Below the pieces are notes generated by a model. That model ran no database searches. It saw only the letters and a list, made by a program, of their open reading frames with translations, and was not told where the DNA came from. 64,000 nt of DNA, taken from Cichorium intybus (lineage: Eukaryota > Streptophyta > Magnoliopsida > Asterales > Asteraceae). The translations under genes were made by a program, and so were the position numbers. The stretch is taken from NCBI GenBank assembly GCA_023525715.1, contig CM042011.1, positions 58,570,854 to 58,634,853 on the forward strand, given 5' to 3'. Shown in pieces: positions 25,403 to 38,600 of this stretch (the first letter of the stretch is position 1; every line of letters starts with the position of its first letter).

Positions 25403-28400
25403 CACTACTACAAATTGAGCCTAATGCAACACTTCAGAACCAACACTTATAAAATATGTTGTTTTTGGTTCTAAACCAACATTTTCAAAATAAGTGTTGC
25501 ATTAAAATATCTAATCCAACACTTCAAAAAAAAAGTGTTGGTTATTTTATTTAAAACACCAACATTTAAAAGAAGTGTTGCTTTTGGTAAAAACAAAGCC
25601 AACATTTATTATAAAGTGTTGTATTTTTTATGAAAAATCCAACACTTATTTGAAGTGTTGTATTCACACAAAATTTTCTATACTTGCTATTTTACATCGT
25701 CATCTATTTTAATGAAAAAAATTTATTATTTAGTTACCATAATGACATATGACATACGATTATTTTTATACATAAATATGAAAAACATAATGATTATCTA
25801 TTAGTGTAATTATATAATTTATTTAAATCATATATATACAACTTAATGTTTTAAAATAATTTTATTAAGAAATTTCAATTGTTATGGAAAAACAAAATTT
25901 CCCTCCTAAAAATTTTGCTATGACTAATATTATCCCCCATTAATTTTCATTTCCTTTAACCGAACGTGAGTACGTGACCTAATAAGCTAATATTGAACTA
26001 GGGCTTTTGCGGTAAACAATTTCATCCCACCGTTAAGGAACAACACACACTCGTATATCTTCCAATCGAAATGGACTGCTCACCCCCGACACCTCGTCGT
26101 CACCCCCTTTGCCCTATTTATTTCTTCTTGATTCTGTTCGGGAACTAGAATTAATCGTTTACTAGATTCGTACTATTATCGAACAGCATTTGGCCATCGA
26201 TTAGTCATCAGCGCATCCCATCTTGATTGGAATAGGCGCATCCCATCTCGATTGGAACAACATTAGGGTAAATCTGATTCAGTTTTCGGCATTTGGTTAT
26301 CGGCACATCCCTCATCAGCGCATCCCATCAAATATCTTCTAATTCTAGTAAAGGTAAGGTTTTGAATTTGTTCCCTTCTCGGTTCTAGAACTGCAACGTG
26401 TGCCAAATCTGATTCTGCTACTCCAGAAAATGAAGGTTTTAAATTTCTTTTGTTGAAATCTTAGTTTGATTTTGTTGCATCCCTTATCGGTGTGAACTTT
26501 TACACTAGAAAATGTATGGTTCAAAATTTGATTCAGTTGCAATCTGAATTTTGGGACGTTTCTGTTTTGGTCAATTACAGAATTTGTTGACATCCATTGT
26601 TTTAAAAATCATTCATAGAATGGTGTTCATTTCAGAATTTCTTGGCATCTATTGTTTATAATTCCAATTGTTGTTGAAATCTATCCGTTGTAGCCATTTA
26701 CTCATTTACATAATTGATAATTTGGTTAAACTATCTGTTCTAGTAATTTAGAGAATACATACTTGGTTGAAATCTATAGTTTCTAGTTTAACTAGCTGTT
26801 GAAATCTATCTGTTCTAGTCATTATTGAATATATAATTTGTTGAAATTTATTGTTTCTAACTAGTTCATATGAAATCTACTATTTCTATTTTAAATGGTT
26901 GTTGTTATGTTCTAGTCCAACCCCACTCACCCCTACCTCAACTCCCACACCAACACCCACACCCACACCATTTAAATAGCTTCTAACTCATTCAATTTAT
27001 TTGCTATATGTTGTTTAGTTTAGGACATTGGACACATGGTGAATTCTAGATATTGGATGTATGCACCTAGATGGTTACATGAGTTTGAAACCGGAGTTAT
27101 TGGCTTTCTTAATGCCTTATTTGCTAAGGTGGGGAGGGGAGGTCAAATTCTATCAGTGTCAAAATCGATACTAGTATCGCAGAGATGAACTATTTGATCA
27201 CTTAAAAGGACAAGGGTTCGTAGACAACCACTATGTATGGGTTTTTCATGGAGAGGACCCCTTACAAACAAGATCTGATAGGTATGCTGATGATAATGAG
27301 GTAGGCATATTTATCTTGGTTGAACTCACAATTTTACATAACATCACACTTTCATTTATTTGTTTATTATAGCATCTTACTTTCATTCTTTTTATTGCTT
27401 TCTACTTACTTATTGACATTGCTATACTAGGTAGATTTTACAAAGTAGAATGTTTTAATAGGAATAAATGAAAGAAGGATGTTGTAACTAACAAATCAAT
27501 GATAGCTTATTGCCATTTCACATACCCTCTATTATACCAATTATTTTGGTTTAAATCATTTGTGATGTGTTCTATAAGTCTAGTGTTAGTTTCTTTACAA
27601 TTTGTTATGTACTTTGTTCATTTTTAATTTAATAAAAAATATTCCGCCATTTGAGAAATTCTATATTAATGTATATTTATGTGATTTTATTGTGTGAAAG
27701 GAGCATATATGGAAAAAAGATGGTTCCAGAGATGATGAGAATGAAGGGGATGATTTTGAAAATGAAGGTAATGATTTAAGTTCTCCGGTACTTATGTTTA
27801 GGGGTTTTATTGGTTTTTTATTTGTTTTTAGTCTTTTTTTCTAAATTGAATTTTTTTGCTTGTGTTGATTTTGTCAATGCCAAGATGTTGTTTAAGAGTT
27901 CTTAGCTTGAGTTATCATCTATGGTTGGCACAAGGTATAACTTACATCTTGATTTTGAAATTATTACAAACAGTAATAATTTTTTCTATTTTTCTCGTAT
28001 ATCAGGTTACTTTGTTTTCAAGTATGTGAAGCGTTAATTAGAGGCTTGCAATTATCTAATGGAACATCAGAGTACTTAATAGTGGATGAGGATATTTTAT
28101 TTTTCATGGTTGAAAACGACATTTTGACTATATTTTATTGATATTAGTTTGAGTTTGGACATATGTACGTAATTACAATATGCTATGTTTTTTTATATCG
28201 TTGAAAGGAATTAATAATGGATAACAAGTGGAGCAAAAGCACCACAAGTGTTGCATTACATTAAGCAAAGTGTTGCTTAGACGTGGAAAAGTGTTGCATT
28301 GTTATATTTAACAATCATTATAAAGAATTGTCAAAAAGAAAGAAAAGTGCTGTAAAAATAAAGAAAAGTGTTGGACTTTTATAATGGGAAGCAAAAAAAG

Positions 28401-28758
28401 TGTTGCACTTGATAAATAAAAGTGTTGTTATAGGTTGGAGATGTTAATAAAAAGTGTTGCATCTGGTGTAAGAAGTGTTGCATATGATAGGTAAAAGTGT
28501 TGGTATAGGCTGGTTAGTGTAATGGAAAAGTGTTGCACTTTGTGTAAAAAAGTGTTGTACTTTAAAAGTGTTGCACTTTTAAAATATAACCAACACTTTT
28601 AAAAAGTGTTGCTTATTCTAAAAAAATGTTGCTTTAGGCCTAAGGCAACGAGACCTAAGGCAACACTTGCTAAAGTGTTGGATTAGGCATAACACAACAC
28701 TTTTAAGGGATAATGCCACACTTTATGGGTGTTGCAATAGATTCATTTTGTTCTAGTG
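25403..28758 (+). mobile_element. CACTA (En/Spm) element with TAT TSD
   Basis: The ends CACTACTACAAATTGAG and the complement of CACTAGAACAAAATGAA are flanked by TAT (25400-25402, 28759-28761). Both subterminal regions are packed with AAGTGTTG/CAACACTT motifs in both orientations, about 300 bp on the left and 500 bp on the right, typical of CACTA elements. An internal exon matching the transposase-associated domain (27036-27300) is the only coding part recognised. At 3.36 kb it is a deletion derivative of an autonomous element. Confidence 0.92.
27036..27300 (+). pseudogene. CACTA transposase-associated domain exon (frameshifted)
   Basis: ATG 27036 opens RYWMYAPRWLHEFETGVIGF, the start of the domain found at the N-terminus of plant En/Spm TNP2-type transposases (Transpos_assoc). 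After a one-base frameshift near 27160-27175 it continues YRRDELFDHLKGQGFVDNHY and VWVFHGE, then ends at a GTAGGC donor. The domain's usual Cys cluster in the middle is degraded. An acidic exon-like block follows at about 27701-27766. The transposase core is deleted. Confidence 0.75.
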
Positions 28759-28784
28759 TATGAATTTTAAAACAAATGACTTAC

Positions 28785-29139
28785 CTCTTATTTCATTTGA
28801 CAACCAACTTTGAGAACACATTAATGCTTTAAGTGTATTTGGTTAAAGGCGACTACGTTAGGGACTCATCAATCTACCACTTCTGCTAAAAAAAGACACA
28901 AAAGCAACAGTTGGAATTGGAGTTGCTAATATAACGTGAGTAATCCTTTGTAGCATCGGGTACTTCAACCCATTTGTTTTCCACCAAGCTAATATATCAA
29001 TATCTAATTTTGGTGAACAAAGTTCCTCTTCAAGGTAATGATCAAATTCCAATATAATACCTCCTAAAACATTTAAATCAAGCATTTTACTATTTCACCT
29101 TATTAATTAAACATTTAAATCATTACTTTTTGTTTGATA

Positions 29140-29203
<64 letters not shown>

Positions 29204-30008
29204 AACATAAATCATACATGGTGTGCTATCTTATGCTACATATGATGAATAGTCATCAAACAATCCACTTTCACGGTTACCAATAGTTGGAGTTGACATG
29301 ATATTACCATAGTTCCTTGAATCATCATCACTTTTTGTTTGATACTCTTCAAGCAATCCATACCTAAATGTCTTACGGTGTTCAAGTTCCGCCTTTACCC
29401 TAGTTTTAGAATCATAAAGTCTTGTAAAAGAATACTCCATAATAGTCAACTTGTAACGAGGATAAAAATAGGAGCAACTCCCACAAACCCATGAATAACT
29501 GACCAATATTTATCATACTCAGAATCATCTTCTGGGGCATCTCATTGATTACCTTTTCTTTATCTCTACTTCATTCCTCCAACGCAAATCATATTTCATA
29601 TACATATTTAAAACAATATATTTATTGTGGGATATTTAGTTCAAGAAAATAACTCAATTGCATCATTAATAACCTTCAACTTTTTGACAAATTTTAGAAG
29701 CTAACCTGTAGTCTTTTTCTATAGGAAAACTATTAAATGTAGCATATCATAGCTTAATATGTTTAAAAGCATCTTTATATAATAGCAACATTTAACATGA
29801 GGTATGTGGAATTCCAACGAGTTCTGCAATCAAGGCATAAGTTTTTTATGATGGAATTGCAAGATGATGCATCACTTCTTCAAATCTTTTTAGTGTTATT
29901 GTCCAATAAGCAACATTATCTCTAATTCTCTTTATCCTATTAACAATAATATACAAGCTATCTTGGATGATTAAGTTAAGAATATAGGCACATGACGTGC
30001 GCAGTCGT
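28785..30008 (-). pseudogene. hAT transposase remnant (RNase H-like core to dimerisation domain)
   Basis: Minus-strand blocks in order: SCAYILNLIIQDSL (about 30000-29950); LDCRTRWNSTYLML (about 29840-29790, a very typical hAT block in which LDCRTRWNSTYLML is almost unaltered); YPRYKLTIMEYSF (about 29490-29430); and ILAWWKTNGLKYPMLQRI with the downstream SGRLMSP (about 29000-28860), the C-terminal hAT dimerisation domain. Stops and frame changes separate the blocks. A TA microsatellite (29141-29201) occupies an intron-like gap. It ends at a GTAAGT donor. The N-terminal zinc finger region is missing because a foreign LTR begins at 30009. RICESLEEPER-like in style. Confidence 0.85.
29141..29201. 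repeat. (TA)n microsatellite
   Basis: TA run of about 60 bp inside the hAT remnant. Confidence 0.97.
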
Positions 30009-30916
30009 TGATGTGGTAAAAAATAATAAACCTCGGTAACTCTAATATCCAGGGTAAGTAAGGGTCGAACCAATGAGTTCGTGGTTGATACTTTGTGTCA
30101 AATAGTAAACCAACTATAATGTCACTCTAAAATCGGAGAATTGTAAGCACATGGAAAAAAACAAAATCTCGAATAAATCAATTATAAATCAAGTAAAAAC
30201 CTCAAATCTAGTTCTCATGCAACTATAGATCAAAGACAAATTGAAAACTAAAATACTTCCTTTGATTAAAATCGAAAACTATAACAAATCGTTCAAACTA
30301 ACTATCAACTAACCAAACTACTACCAAAGAACTACAGGACTCAAATGATTCTCCTGAGATCTAAAACTCAACGTCAAGTAATCAGATAAATTCTCAGATT
30401 TGGAATACTCCAACACTGAGTTGATATCAAACTACAAAAAATGGCTAAAAAGCCAAAATCATGAACATTTACTTGAAACTACTGAAAAGAAACCAAATAA
30501 TAAAAAAAACAAGCTTTGAGATCCAGAGAACACTTGATGGATGTTGTAGAATGTCAAGTGGAAGCCTCTGTTTATAGTTGTAGAATCGGATACTTCATGC
30601 CGCCAACAACCTCAATTAGCTGCTAACCAACTGTTTTCCCGATATCTCGCTAATTTGAATTGATTTGGATTACGGGTTATCACTTCTTGATGTTGCGAAC
30701 ATCTATTCTTAGCGTCGCTAACTGCTCAATTCTTATCTTCTTAGTTCCAGCTTATCCTTGTTCAAATTTTGCTTCTATTTCCTGCATTTTTACATATTTT
30801 CTACCACAAACAACTTCCAAATAAAGTGAGTGTATTTCATAGATTTATAACAATAATTCAATTAAAACACACCAAATAACGTGTAAATAATACGAAACAA
30901 CAAAAACGCATTATCA
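30009..30916 (-). repeat. LTR of a second gypsy-type element, minus strand
   Basis: On the minus strand it starts TGATAATGCG (30916) and ends CCACATCA (30009), with a TATA box (CTATAAACAGAGGC, about 30575). Just upstream on the minus strand is GGTTTGCTTGGGGACAAACA, a block often seen before 3' LTRs of plant gypsy elements. The sequence style resembles the 1.1-kb solo LTRs at 22202 and 50522 (GGGTCGA.CC...CGTGGTT block). No TSD pairs its two ends, so it is more likely one end of a longer element than a solo LTR. Confidence 0.6.
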
Positions 30917-31980
30917 AACAGCGCCTACTTAGACTTTGTTTGTCCCCAAGCAAACCAGAGTTTTTGCCTGTAAAACATTAATTATTTCAAAATAATAAAC
31001 AATTCTAACTTTGCATTCCTTAAAAATATGCACAATTAAAAATTTCCTAGTTTCAAGATTAGGATTATTTTCCATAATAACCCTTGTACATGCTTCCAAC
31101 AATAATTTATAGCAAAACAACCATTGCACCTTTGGAATTCATTACTTTCTACAGAAGTCTTGGATAAAAAATTTCAACTTTGAACTCTGGAAAGCCTACT
31201 CATTCAAATTCTATATGTCGTTAACTGTGTAAAGCCTGCTCATTCAAATTTTATAGGTCTTTAAGGAAGTTCCATGGCTTTCTATGGTACCAGGGTAATT
31301 AGCTTTCAACAACATTATCTCGGACTAGACAACCTTAGGTAATGGGGTGCATTAGTGCCCCAGAGCCACCCTTTTCGAGTCTACTGTCTCGAATACCATA
31401 GGCCATTGATTGAAATTTTCCTTCTTGAATCTCAATCATATGATACTTCTAAGTTTATTTGACAGCATAATTAGTACAATTGTAATTCTGAACTCTAACT
31501 TAACCTTTTTAACTAAAATGTGTTCTTTTGATCAGTGCAAAATTTTCAAATGGTTTATTTCTCATGAATGCAAAGCTATCATTTTCACTTAATTTGTCTA
31601 AAAAATTAATGTAAAATTTTTGAAAATTTCGGCTTCTAACACTGATAATTTTCCAATGCCCCCACCCTCCAATAAATCATACAATGTCCTCATTGTATAA
31701 AAGAAAACAGAACAAATGGAGAAAAAGAATCAACTCCCCTGGGATAGAACAACGAAACTTAAGAGGTAGAATTTATTTAATTTGCATGGCCAATCCTTGT
31801 ACTTGTGTTTGTGATGAAAGCCCTCTAGAGACCAAATTCCAGTGAAAATACGCAACGGTGAACGCGTCAAGCATAAAACCAAGTATACGGATACACCGAC
31901 CCCACACTTGTGCTGATGCCGGTCTCTAACGACCGGGTGGTCCTTCTCTACAAATTACATGACACGATCAACATCACTAG
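30917..31980 (-). mobile_element. Probable 3' untranslated part of the same gypsy-type element
   Basis: This lies upstream (minus strand) of the LTR at 30009-30916 and shows no coding domain. It is interrupted at 31980 by the full-length gypsy element; the DNA on the other side (from 41777) presumably continues it. I could not find the pol region or the opposite LTR in the window. Confidence 0.4.
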
Positions 31981-34491
31981 TGTAAGAACCCGCGAAAAAG
32001 TCAAAAAGGGTAAAACCGTCTTTTGTCATATTGTACGACTATTATGTGTAATAATATGTATTTGTAAAATAATATAATGAGAAATAAAAGTTTATGAGAA
32101 ATTTGGAGTTTTGACGCGTGAATAGTGAAATTTGACCAAAAGGGCAAATTGGTCATTTGACATGAAAAATGACCAAAATGTCAAGAAAATGTCAAGTTAG
32201 TAGTTAGTAGTTAGTAGAACATTCCTTGCAAGATTTATGGTTTTAGGATCATTTTGGAAAGAAATATGAAGCTTTGGGGACTAAAATGTAATTAGATTAT
32301 AAACATTAAATATATATATGAAATATGAGAGTTATTCTCTCATAAGTTAGAAGCATCTAGAGAGCACGGGAGAGAACTAGAAGTGTGCAGCAAGATCACG
32401 AGAAGAAGAAGAGAGGAACAAGAATTGGCCAAGGGAATCAAGCAAAGGATTGGAATTAGTGATTCCAAGGTAAGAATTCCTTAGTTTTAACCTAGGTTTT
32501 GTGTGTGTTCTTGATTTGGGTTTTTTTGGGTTGAGTGGAAACTGCAATTTCAGTAATAAATCATGTGGGTTAAGTAGCTAATGCTTCCAATAAGCCATTA
32601 GTTAAGAACTTAACTCAAAAACATGGAAGTAGGTTGCTATATGTTAGAAATCAAGAAATGGGAATTTGTGCTCAAGAACCCTAAAAACGGGTTTGTAAGA
32701 TCAAAGCTGGTTTTTATGGTTTTGTTGGGTCCAAATGATCACTTAGGATGTATTAAGACACTCCTAAGTGACTAATTTCAAAAAGATGGATTTTTGGTGC
32801 AAAATATCAAAAACGGGATTTTGAAGAAATGGAATTGGAATTAGTGATTCCATGGCTTAAAACCTGATGTAAAACAAGGGTTTTAGTCATGGAATGATAG
32901 TAAAATGATTAAGAACTGAAATAAGTGCTTAATGGGTGAACTGCGTGCTACAGTGCTCCAGTCAGGGACAAAAAATGTTAGAATTTTTAAATAACTCAAA
33001 CGCTAGAAACTATAGCTAGACATGTCCGATTGACCTGAAATTTCAGACATAACCTTAACATGGTATAAGAACATGTCGGGAATGGTCAAATCCGTAATTC
33101 GACCTTGCGGAAAAATCACTGTAGCGGCAGAGGCTAAATTCACTATTCACGTTAAAACTAAATTTTTGGAATTTGAGCTAGACTTGTCTAATGAACTCCA
33201 AATTTGAAACACAAGTCTAATATGGTCTAAGATTTCATGGAAAAGAGTCGGAACTGAAATACGACCCCTCGAGGGTACTGTAGCAATATATGCGTATTTC
33301 GGAGAAAAACCGTAAAATGAGTTATAAATGGTTATACATTTATTATAACCTATAGCTATATTATATGAGACCTTAGCATTATAGAATTAATTATATTGAG
33401 TATTTATATATATAATACATGTATAGGTGGTGCTTCAAACGTGGTTGAGCACGGAAAAGGGAAAGGAATACGAGAAGTGTAGAGACTCGTAACAACGTCA
33501 AGGTGAGTTCTATGAGGATTTTCTAGTACGTAGCAAAATGTTATTTTCAGAAAAGTATGATTTCCAATGTTTATAAATACTAAAGTTTGGAAAATGGTTT
33601 TGAATGAAGCTCTATACAAGGGCTTAGTGTTTTAAGTAGATTCTTAAAGTATGATTTGCAAAGTATTTTGAAAGAAGTTCCTTTTGGGAACTAAGATGTT
33701 AAAAGTAGTGTTGATAATATTTTTGATAAAGAGTTACAAAGTTTATGAGTTTTAGTTTATTACAAATTGTGTCCCATTTTGACCAATTTGAGATGAAATG
33801 AAGTAAGAATTAAAGAAAGAAAGAAATATGAGTCAGTTGTCCGGACTAGGATCACCCACATAATTGGGGGATCAGAAGACACTATTGGGATGGTACCTCC
33901 CGTCGCGAAGTAGTTGTCTAGCTTAGCATACCCTTGTGCTTGAATTTGTTCCAAGTCACGAAGGGGAGACAGAATGAGCAAACCGAGTGGGCAGATCTGT
34001 TCTGTCCTGCGAGGGGAGCCAGTTGAATGAATTAATTAACTTAATTCATAAGTTTCAGTTGGTCACGAGAAAGAAAGCAGTTTTATAAAAGAAAGTTTAT
34101 TTTTAAAGTTTGAAAGTAAAGAATAAAAAGTTATTTTGAGATTTATGAAATAAATCAGTTTTTAGCAATGTACTTTTGATATTTCAAGTTTTAAATAGAA
34201 AAGTTTTGGGTCTAAACCCATACTACTCACGAGACTTTATGTCTCACGTATACTATGTTTTTGAAATGCTATGTACTTAGGTGAAAGGAGCGGAGGTTGC
34301 AGTCGGGACTAGTTAATGTATTGTAAGTTTAAATTATGGTATCTGTATTGAGTCTGTAATACCCCATTGAGTTTAATTTGTAAAATAAATAAAAAAATTT
34401 AAGTGGCTATTTGATAGTCATGAGTTGTAAAATATGATTGTAAAGTAAACTGTATTTGTATTAAAATATGGTAAAGAAAAGGGGTGTTACA
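31981..34491 (+). repeat. 5' LTR of the gypsy element (2511 bp)
   Basis: Starts TGTAAGAACCCGCG and ends GGGTGTTACA. Matches 39273-41776 almost perfectly. Confidence 0.97.
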
Positions 34492-34495
34492 GTTT

Positions 34496-34508
34496 TGGTA
34501 TCAGAGCC
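34496..34508 (+). promoter_or_regulatory. Primer-binding site (tRNA-Met type)
   Basis: TGGTATCAGAGCC lies four bases after the 5' LTR end, the usual site for initiator Met-tRNA priming. Confidence 0.92.
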
Positions 34509-34710
34509 ATAGTTTAAGCGAATTAGGTTGGAATACCATCCTAGGCTTAAACTAGCAAGAGTAGTAGTAGGTTGCCTTGGTAATATAGAAGGCATAGATT
34601 GAGTATGACTGTTATAAAGTGTAGTCAAGATAAGGAGATAACATGCTACCGCTTACGAAATACTATATAGAATTGTGTATTAAACAGATAATTTGTTCAT
34701 CTATATAATA

Positions 34711-35628
34711 ATGGAAGGCAGAAGACAAGCTGACAGGGGTGAGGGCAGTCACACTTCCTCAAGAGGAAGTGAACCACATATTCTGCGAAACGATGAGGCT
34801 GAGCCAAACCCACCACCACCACAACCTGTCACTATGGAGGCAATTCAGTTTTTAATCGATAACTTACGAACTGAGTTGAGACAAGATGTACATAACATAA
34901 TCGATGGTCGAATGAGTGAACCCAGAGCCCAATCTTCACAAGAAGTCTCTAAAAAGGCGACTGAGGAAGAAGGTAGTGGAGAAAACAGAAGGAAAGAGAA
35001 GGGCTGTTCTTTTAAGTCCTTTATGGCTTGCAAACCGCCCGAATACCATGGCAGTTTTGAGCCAAAAGTGACGATGCGATGGGTCCGAGAAATTGAACAA
35101 GTGATGCAAGCAAGTAAATGTGCAGAAAAAGACCGGGTCAACTATGCCTCTCGGCAGTTGAAGGATGATGCTTTGGTGTGGTGGAACACTAAATATGAAA
35201 GCTTGGGAAAGGATGTGGTTTATGGCTGGTCATGGGCGGAGTTTGTCTCGTGCCTTAAAGATAAATTCTGTCCCACGCGAGATTTGGAGAAAATGAATGA
35301 AGATTTTCTAACGATAAAGAAAGGAGATATGACGGTGGATGAGTATACAAAGAAGTTCTGTGACATGCTGCCTTTTGTGGGAGAATCCTACCCTACTGAG
35401 CGGTCCCGAATTAACCGCTATGTCCGGGGTTTGCCGTGGAACTATGAGTTAGAAGTAAAGAAAGCTGAAACACTAGATGGGGCGATCAATGCTGCCCGAA
35501 CCGTGGAAGATATTGGAAAACGAAGGAAGGAAGAAGGACCTGGGTTTGGTGACAAAAGGAAGGCAGTTAGTAGTATCAGTGGAAACATAAAGAAGAAAGG
35601 GAAAATGAGTACAAGTCAGAGCCGATAG
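34711..35628 (+). pseudogene. Gypsy gag (capsid part), ends at an in-frame TAG
   Basis: ATG 34711 is the first good start after the primer site. A basic and proline-rich N-terminus is followed by the retrotransposon Gag domain (about residues 95-225: FMACKPPEYHGSF, LKDDALVWWNTKYESLG, FVSCLKDKFCP, LRDL-type block, VRGLPWNYELEV). The frame meets TAG at 35626-35628 and continues openly into the zinc knuckles of the next stretch. The TAG could be read through, but it sits where a CAG to TAG change is simple, and the second TAG in pol argues for decay. Confidence 0.93.
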
Positions 35629-38600
35629 GGAAGTGTGAAAAAGTGCGAGAAATGTGGAAAAGAACATGGTGGCGAGTGCCGAGCGGGATCAAATGCCTGC
35701 TTTAATTGTGGCGGATTCGGTCACAAAGCGAAAGATTGTAAAGCCAAGAAAGCCAACGAAGTGGAGTGCTTCTCATGCCATCAGATGGGACACTACAGTT
35801 TCAACTGCCCAAACAAGGGAGGAGAAACTATGGTGTCAACAGCCCAGAAGAAGACCGAACCCCAGAAGGTGAAGACTCGAGCTTTTCAGATCACCAGGGA
35901 GGAAGCAAAGGACACTCACGATGTGGTCTCAGGTATATTACTAATCAACTCGACACCTGCATATGTCCTGTTTGATTCCGGGTCTACATATTCATTTGTG
36001 TCCCATGGGTTTGGAGCTAGATTAAATGTCCCATTAGAATTGTTAGATCTAGTTTTTGAAGTAGAAGTGGCGGATGGGAAATTTGTTGAAGTTCAGCATA
36101 TGTATCGAGACTGTGAGCTTGACATCAACGGCAAGAAGTTTCGACTTAATCTCCTTCCTATTGGAATTAAGTCCTTTGATGTAATTATTGGGATGGATTG
36201 GCTCGGTGCAAATGATGCGAAGATAGCTTGTGGACAGAAGAGGGTGTCTGTTAAAACCCTTGGAGCAAAAGTGTATGTATATGGAGAAAGAAGAACGCAC
36301 GTGCCAAGTATCATCAATGTAGCTAAAGCTCGAAGATGTATCAGGAAAGGATGTGTATCTTTCCTGGCCTATGTGATGACTGAAGATAAAGTGAAACAGA
36401 CGTACAAAGACATAGAAGTGGTAAAAGAGTTTCCAGAAGTTTTCCCAGATGAATTGCCAGGCTTGCCACCAGAAAGGCAGGTTGAATTCAGAATAGATCT
36501 TGTTCCAGGAGCTTCCCCAATAGCACGAGCACCGTACCGGCTAGCACCAACAGAGATGAGGGAATTAATGTCCCAGTTGCAGGAGTTACTAGATAAAGGC
36601 TTTATCAGGCCTAGTTCTTCTCCGTGGGGCGCTCCAGTTCTGTTTGTGAAAAAGAAGGATGGATCAATGCGGATGTGCATTGATTATAGGGAATTGAACA
36701 AGATTACCATAAAGAACCGTTACCCGCTGCCCAGAATAGACGATTTGTTTGACCAGTTGCAAGGAGCAGATTATTTCTCAAAAATTGATTTGAGATCTGG
36801 GTATCATCAAGTCAGGGTAAAAGAAAGTGATGTAGAGAAGACGGCGTTTCGTACACGATACGGGCATTACGAGTTCCTAGTAATGCCATTTGGTCTTACG
36901 AATGCACCAGCGATCTTTATGGACTTAATGAATCGGGTCTGTAAACCATTCCTAGACCGATTTGTTATAGTGTTCATAGATGACATTTTGATCTACTCAA
37001 AGAATAAAGAAGAGCATGTGAGTCATCTGCGGTTAGTACTCGAGACGTTGAAGCGAGAACAACTATATGCAAAGTTCTCTAAGTGCGAGTTTTGGATGAG
37101 AGAGGTGCAGTTCCTTGGACACGTTGTTTCTATCCAAGGTATAAAAGTTGATCCAGCGAAAGTTGAAGCAGTGATGAAATGGGAGCCACCTAAGACGCCA
37201 ACAGAAGTTAGAAGTTTTCTCGGTCTTGCCGGGTATTACCGGAGATTCATTCAAGATTTCTCCCGTATAGCAGTGCCACTTACACGACTAACCCAGAAAG
37301 AAGAGAAATTCAGATGGCAAGAAGAACAAGAAAGAGCTTTCGCTACTTTGAAAGAGAAGTTGTGTAACGCGCCTGTCCTTATATTGCCAGATGGGACAGA
37401 AGACTTTGAAGTGTACAGCGATGCCTCTCATCGGGGGCTTGGCTGTGTGTTGATGCAAAGAGGGAAGGTTATAGCATACGCTTCCAGACAGTTAAAAGAT
37501 CCAGAGAAAAAGTACACAACTCATGATTTAGAGCTTGCAGCGATCGTGTTTGCCTTGAAGATTTGGAGACATTACTTGTATGGTACAAAGTGCAAGCTGT
37601 TCACGGATCACAAGAGTTTACAGTATGTGTTTACTCAAAAAGAGTTGAACATGAGACAGAGTAGATGGCTAGAGCTGATCAGTGACTATGATTGTGACAT
37701 TATATACCATCCGGGTAAAGCAAATGTAGTAGCAGATGCATTGAGTATAAAAGCTCCTGAGAAAAGAATCAAGGCAAGGTCGATGCGCATAGAACTGGTG
37801 TCCAGTATCATAGAACAGATTAAAGCAGCTCAACAAAAAGTTGAAGAAAGTGGAAACTTGAAAGACGAGAAATTAGGAAAAGATGTGCAGTTTGAAACCA
37901 ATAGTCAAGGCTTGAAGACCTTCAGAAACTGCATATGGGTACCGAAGAAAGGAGGATTGAGAAAGCTGATTTTAGAAGAGTCGCATAAGTCAAAGTATTC
38001 CATACATCCAGGGAGTACCAAGACTTATCAAGATCTGAAGAGACAGTATTGGTGGCCTGGAATGAAGAAACGAATAGCCAAGTACATCTCCAAGTGTGTC
38101 ATCTGTGCACAAGTCAAGGCGGAACATCAGGTCCCGCATGGGGATGCCCAGTCGTTGCACATTCTAGCAGGAAAATGGGAAGATGTAACCATGGACTTGA
38201 TTGTCGGGTTACCGAGAACAAGAAGAGGTCATGATAGTATATGGGTCATAGTGGACCGATTGACCAAGAGTGCACTGTTTCTAGCCATAAAAGAAACTAC
38301 TCCAATGGAGCAGTTAGCCCAGTTGTATACAGATGAAGTGTTAAGAAGATATGGTGCACCGTTGTCTATCGTGTCAGACAGAGACCCCAGATTCACCTCT
38401 AACTTTTGGAATGCTTTACAAGAGAAAATGGGGACAAGAATTCAGCTAAGTACAGCATATCATCCACAAACGGATGGTCAGAGTGAACGAACGATCCAGA
38501 CATTAGAAGATATGCTACGGTCATGCGTAATGGAATTTGGAGGAAGTTGGGACGAACACCTGCCATTAGTGGAGTTTGCATACAACAATAGCTACCATTC

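Noticed and set aside
25403..25680. CRISPR-like array of CAACACTT repeats
   Set aside because: Repeats are 8 bp, irregularly spaced, in both orientations, and bounded by CACTA ends; the genome is a plant.
33404..33981. Minus-strand ORFs, repeated identically at 40689-41266
   Set aside because: They lie in the two LTRs of the gypsy element in the wrong orientation and are duplicated only because the LTRs are.
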